NCBI GenBank assembly: GCA_030607895.1
Contig: JAUWJC010000235.1
Coordinates: 1-6,723 of the forward strand
Reading direction: 5' to 3'
DNA length: 6,723 bases
DNA from: Pirellulales bacterium
GTDB lineage: Bacteria > Planctomycetota > Planctomycetia > Pirellulales > Thermoguttaceae
Positions 5,269 to 6,723 of the stretch are shown in pieces. The translations under genes were made by a program, and so were the position numbers. The notes beneath the pieces were generated by a model. It saw only the letters and a program-made list of their open reading frames with translations. It ran no database searches and was not told the DNA's origin. Numbering within the stretch: the stretch's first letter is position 1; each line of letters starts with the position of its first letter.

Positions 5269-5348
5269 CGAAAAAGGGACCAGGTTTAATTTGCCGGAAC
5301 GGCCCGGAGGGTGCTTCGCACAAATTAAACCTGGTCCCTTTTTCGGCT
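5269..5348. repeat. Complete palindromic repeat, likely bidirectional terminator
   Basis: Arms 5269-5293 and 5321-5345 are perfectly complementary over 25 bp around a 27-base loop. The arm ends are AAAAAGGG and CCCTTTTT, so in both directions a strong stem ends with a run of T, as in intrinsic terminators. It lies exactly at the junction of two convergent genes, starting 4 bp after the DUF1080 stop and reaching into the end of the EIIA-like gene, whose TAA stop (5327-5325) is in the right arm. The part 5298-5348 is identical to 129-179. Confidence 0.9.
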
Positions 5349-6074
5349 GCCCACTCTCACCCCTTCACCCCTGAGCTTACCTTCGGTTTCAACGATGAGT
5401 TGGTGGGCGGTGTCCGCGTTGGATGCTTCGCGCAGCGCGTCGAGGAAGCCGGGTGAGGTGAGCACGCGGCTCAGCCGCGCCAATGCCCGCAAGTGACCCC
5501 GGTCCTCGATCGAGCAAACGAGAAAAAAGATGTCGGCCATCGGGGCGCCGGCCCCGAACGGAATGCTCGATACGGTGCGGCCCAATGCCAGAAAGGCTCG
5601 GCCGAGTATCCGCGACATGGGTCGCCGAGGGTGCAGCAGAGCGATGCCGTTTTCTAGGGCCGTTGGGTGCATGTCCTCGCGCGCGCGGACGGCCTCGACC
5701 ATTTTCTTGGGGTCCCAAAGCCAACCCGTGCCGGCAGCCAATTCGACCATCGAGGTGATTACCGAGTTTCGGGTTCGCGCCGACAGCGGCACAGCGATCG
5801 CCTCGCGTGGAAGCAACTCACCCAGCGAGATGTCCTGCTGGTCGTCGGTCGGGGCCGACCGCTGGAGTACGTTTTCCACGTCGAGCAGTTCCACGTCGTC
5901 GGACAGCCCGATCCGCCGTTCGAGCCAATGGTGGATTTCGGCCTGGCTGAATCGCCACTGCCCGCCAACCTTTCGTCCAGGCAATCTACCCCGATCGGAT
6001 AGCCTGGATACCTGCTGGGGTGTTAGGTGCAGGTAGACCGCCAGGCTGTCGATGTCGAAGTCCGATTTTGGCAT
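5325..6074 (-). CDS. Helix-turn-helix / PTS EIIA-like fusion regulator
   Basis: Protein of 249 residues with two parts. Residues 4-56 form an excisionase-type helix-turn-helix (LAVYLHLTPQQVSRLSDRGR at 11-30, then the wing GRKVGGQWRFSQAEIHHWL). Residues 83-232 resemble a fructose/Ntr-type PTS EIIA domain: the ENGIALLHPR block (141-150) carries H148 in the place of the phosphorylated histidine, followed by the core AD-IFFLVCSIEDRGHLRALARLSRVL (180-205, H194). It probably responds to phosphorelay or nitrogen/carbon state and may bind DNA, but no EI, HPr or transporter component is nearby. The start ATG 6074 fits the beginning of the helix-turn-helix domain, although no good ribosome-binding site is seen; an in-frame ATG at 6128 would add 18 poorly conserved-looking residues. 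The last residues, SRKRDQV, and the stop are encoded by the palindromic repeat. Confidence 0.85.
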   Translation of the reverse strand: MPKSDFDIDSLAVYLHLTPQQVSRLSDRGRLPGRKVGGQWRFSQAEIHHWLERRIGLSDDVELLDVENVLQRSAPTDDQQDISLGELLPREAIAVPLSARTRNSVITSMVELAAGTGWLWDPKKMVEAVRAREDMHPTALENGIALLHPRRPMSRILGRAFLALGRTVSSIPFGAGAPMADIFFLVCSIEDRGHLRALARLSRVLTSPGFLDALREASNADTAHQLIVETEGKLRGEGVRVGSRKRDQV

Positions 6075-6168
6075 GATCGGGGCAAACGGCAAATTGGGAA
6101 GGTTGCATACGCGGCCGTAAAGTAACATATTCGCCAATCTCCCGGCATTTGTCCAGTGACCCTTCAAA

Positions 6169-6176
6169 TTGTACAA
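6169..6176. promoter_or_regulatory. 8-bp palindrome shared with 4414-4421
   Basis: TTGTACAA lies about 95 bp upstream of the EIIA-like gene start, in the divergent region shared with murE. The same eight bases form the core of the 12-bp palindrome at 4412-4423. The match is short and may be chance. Confidence 0.2.
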
Positions 6177-6201
6177 ACCATTTCCGTGCCGAAATCCCGG
6201 C

Positions 6202-6229
6202 TTGACAGACAGACGAAAATCGGGACAAT
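6202..6229 (+). promoter_or_regulatory. Predicted promoter upstream of murE
   Basis: TTGACA (6202-6207) is a perfect -35. A -10 candidate, GACAAT (6224-6229, 4 of 6), follows after 16 bp. Transcription from here would pass the 14-bp tandem repeats and reach murE after about 130 bases. Confidence 0.38.
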
Positions 6230-6288
6230 CCGGCCGACACATCATTGGCGGTCCCCACGGCAACGGATTGCCACGAAAAGGGGACATT

Positions 6289-6330
6289 GCGTCAAGATTT
6301 CAGCGTCAAGATTTCAGCGTCGAGATTCCA
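6289..6330. repeat. Three 14-bp tandem repeats
   Basis: The unit GCGTCAAGATTTCA occurs at 6289-6302 and exactly again at 6303-6316, then with two changes at 6317-6330. The array lies between the predicted promoter and the start of murE, in the transcribed leader. It may be replication slippage or a binding-site array. Confidence 0.85.
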
Positions 6331-6352
6331 TTTGTACGGCGCCGTTGGGCAT

Positions 6353-6357
6353 GGAGG
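6353..6357 (+). promoter_or_regulatory. Ribosome-binding site for murE
   Basis: GGAGG lies 9 bp before ATG 6367 and supports that start. Upstream of it the frame stays open but gives no recognisable protein. Confidence 0.6.
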
Positions 6358-6366
6358 CCTTGCGCC

Positions 6367-6723
6367 ATGCGAGCTTGTCCCGCGGGAACAAGTCAAGTAA
6401 GTTTGCGGCGGCTGTTGCCGGAAGGCCAATTCCTCGGCGACGACGATATCCGCGTAAGCTCGTGCACGTCCGACACCCGGCGGCTTGAGCCGGGCGATCT
6501 GTTTGCCGCGCTGCCCGGCACTGCTTTCGACGGCCACGACTTCATCGCCGAGGCGGCCCGGCGCGGCTGCACGGCCGTTCTGTCACGGCGGCCGGTCGAT
6601 GGGCTCGATCTGCCCATCTGCGGGGTTCCCAACGTACGGGAGGCCTTTGGCCGAGTGTGTCAAGCGCTGGCCGGCAACCCCAGCCGCCGGCTGAAAGTGA
6701 TCGGAGTGACCGGCACCAACGGC
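6367..6723 (+). CDS. MurE, UDP-MurNAc-tripeptide synthetase (5' part)
   Basis: Cytoplasmic Mur ligase that adds the third amino acid, usually meso-diaminopimelate, to UDP-MurNAc-L-Ala-D-Glu in peptidoglycan synthesis. The 119 residues present are the N-terminal UDP-binding domain, with SDTR (35-38), EPGDLFAALPGT (41-52), DGHDFIAEAARRG (55-67) and AVL (70-72), then the start of the central ATPase domain with GVTGTNG (113-119), where the window ends just before the lysine expected in the nucleotide-binding loop. A complete MurE is about 490-510 residues, so roughly a quarter is visible. The VTGTNG loop and the N-terminal pattern favour MurE over MurF, whose loop usually reads TGS. ATG 6367 is chosen from GGAGG 9 bp upstream and the distance to the first conserved block. 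It is transcribed away from the EIIA-like gene. Confidence 0.9.
   Translation, partial: MRACPAGTSQVSLRRLLPEGQFLGDDDIRVSSCTSDTRRLEPGDLFAALPGTAFDGHDFIAEAARRGCTAVLSRRPVDGLDLPICGVPNVREAFGRVCQALAGNPSRRLKVIGVTGTNG

Noticed and set aside
2981..5348. CRISPR array
   Set aside because: The repeats are palindromes of different families, one per intergenic space, without regular spacers or cas genes.

Overview
The window looks like chromosome from a planctomycete, probably of the Pirellulales type. This is inferred from two DUF1080 (3-keto-disaccharide hydrolase-like) exported proteins, a helix-turn-helix/EIIA fusion, a soluble response-regulator/histidine-kinase fusion, GC-rich coding sequence, and intergenic spaces filled with several families of palindromic repeat. 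No sequence search was possible, so the taxonomic call is a judgement from gene style.

Layout. 1-128 is an AT-richer stretch with no supported gene, followed by half of a palindromic repeat (129-179). 199-1479 (+) encodes a soluble receiver-histidine kinase. 1601-2965 (+) encodes a divergent Nramp-type transporter with its own likely promoter; it is flanked on both sides by the same 19-bp hairpin sequence (1553-1571 and 2981-2999). A second, larger palindrome (3005-3067) precedes 3095-3907 (+), a membrane-anchored DUF1080 protein. That gene converges, with an 8-bp gap, on 3916-4317 (-), a small Rieske-like protein that has lost an expected cluster ligand. The space between the Rieske-like gene and the next (+) gene holds a likely promoter, a perfect 12-bp palindrome and a third long palindromic repeat (4432-4511). 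4596-5264 (+) is a second DUF1080 paralogue with a signal peptide. It converges on 5325-6074 (-), a DNA-binding/EIIA fusion; a complete 25-bp-arm palindrome (5269-5345) fills the junction and supplies the stop codon of the EIIA gene. After a divergent intergenic region with a short tandem repeat, the window ends inside murE (6367 onward, +), cut at the ATP-binding loop.

How the genes work together. There is no obvious single pathway. murE is peptidoglycan housekeeping. The EIIA-like protein and the kinase are regulatory. The two DUF1080 proteins probably act outside the cytoplasmic membrane on sugars, and the transporter probably moves a metal ion or another substrate. The Rieske-like gene lies between the two DUF1080 paralogues on the opposite strand, which may be a functional association or chance.

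I found no convincing undescribed defence or mobile system. The most notable signals are the in-frame 15-bp duplication at the receiver phosphoacceptor site, the altered active sites of the transporter and the Rieske-like protein, and the way palindromic repeats occupy gene junctions and in one case form the end of a coding sequence.
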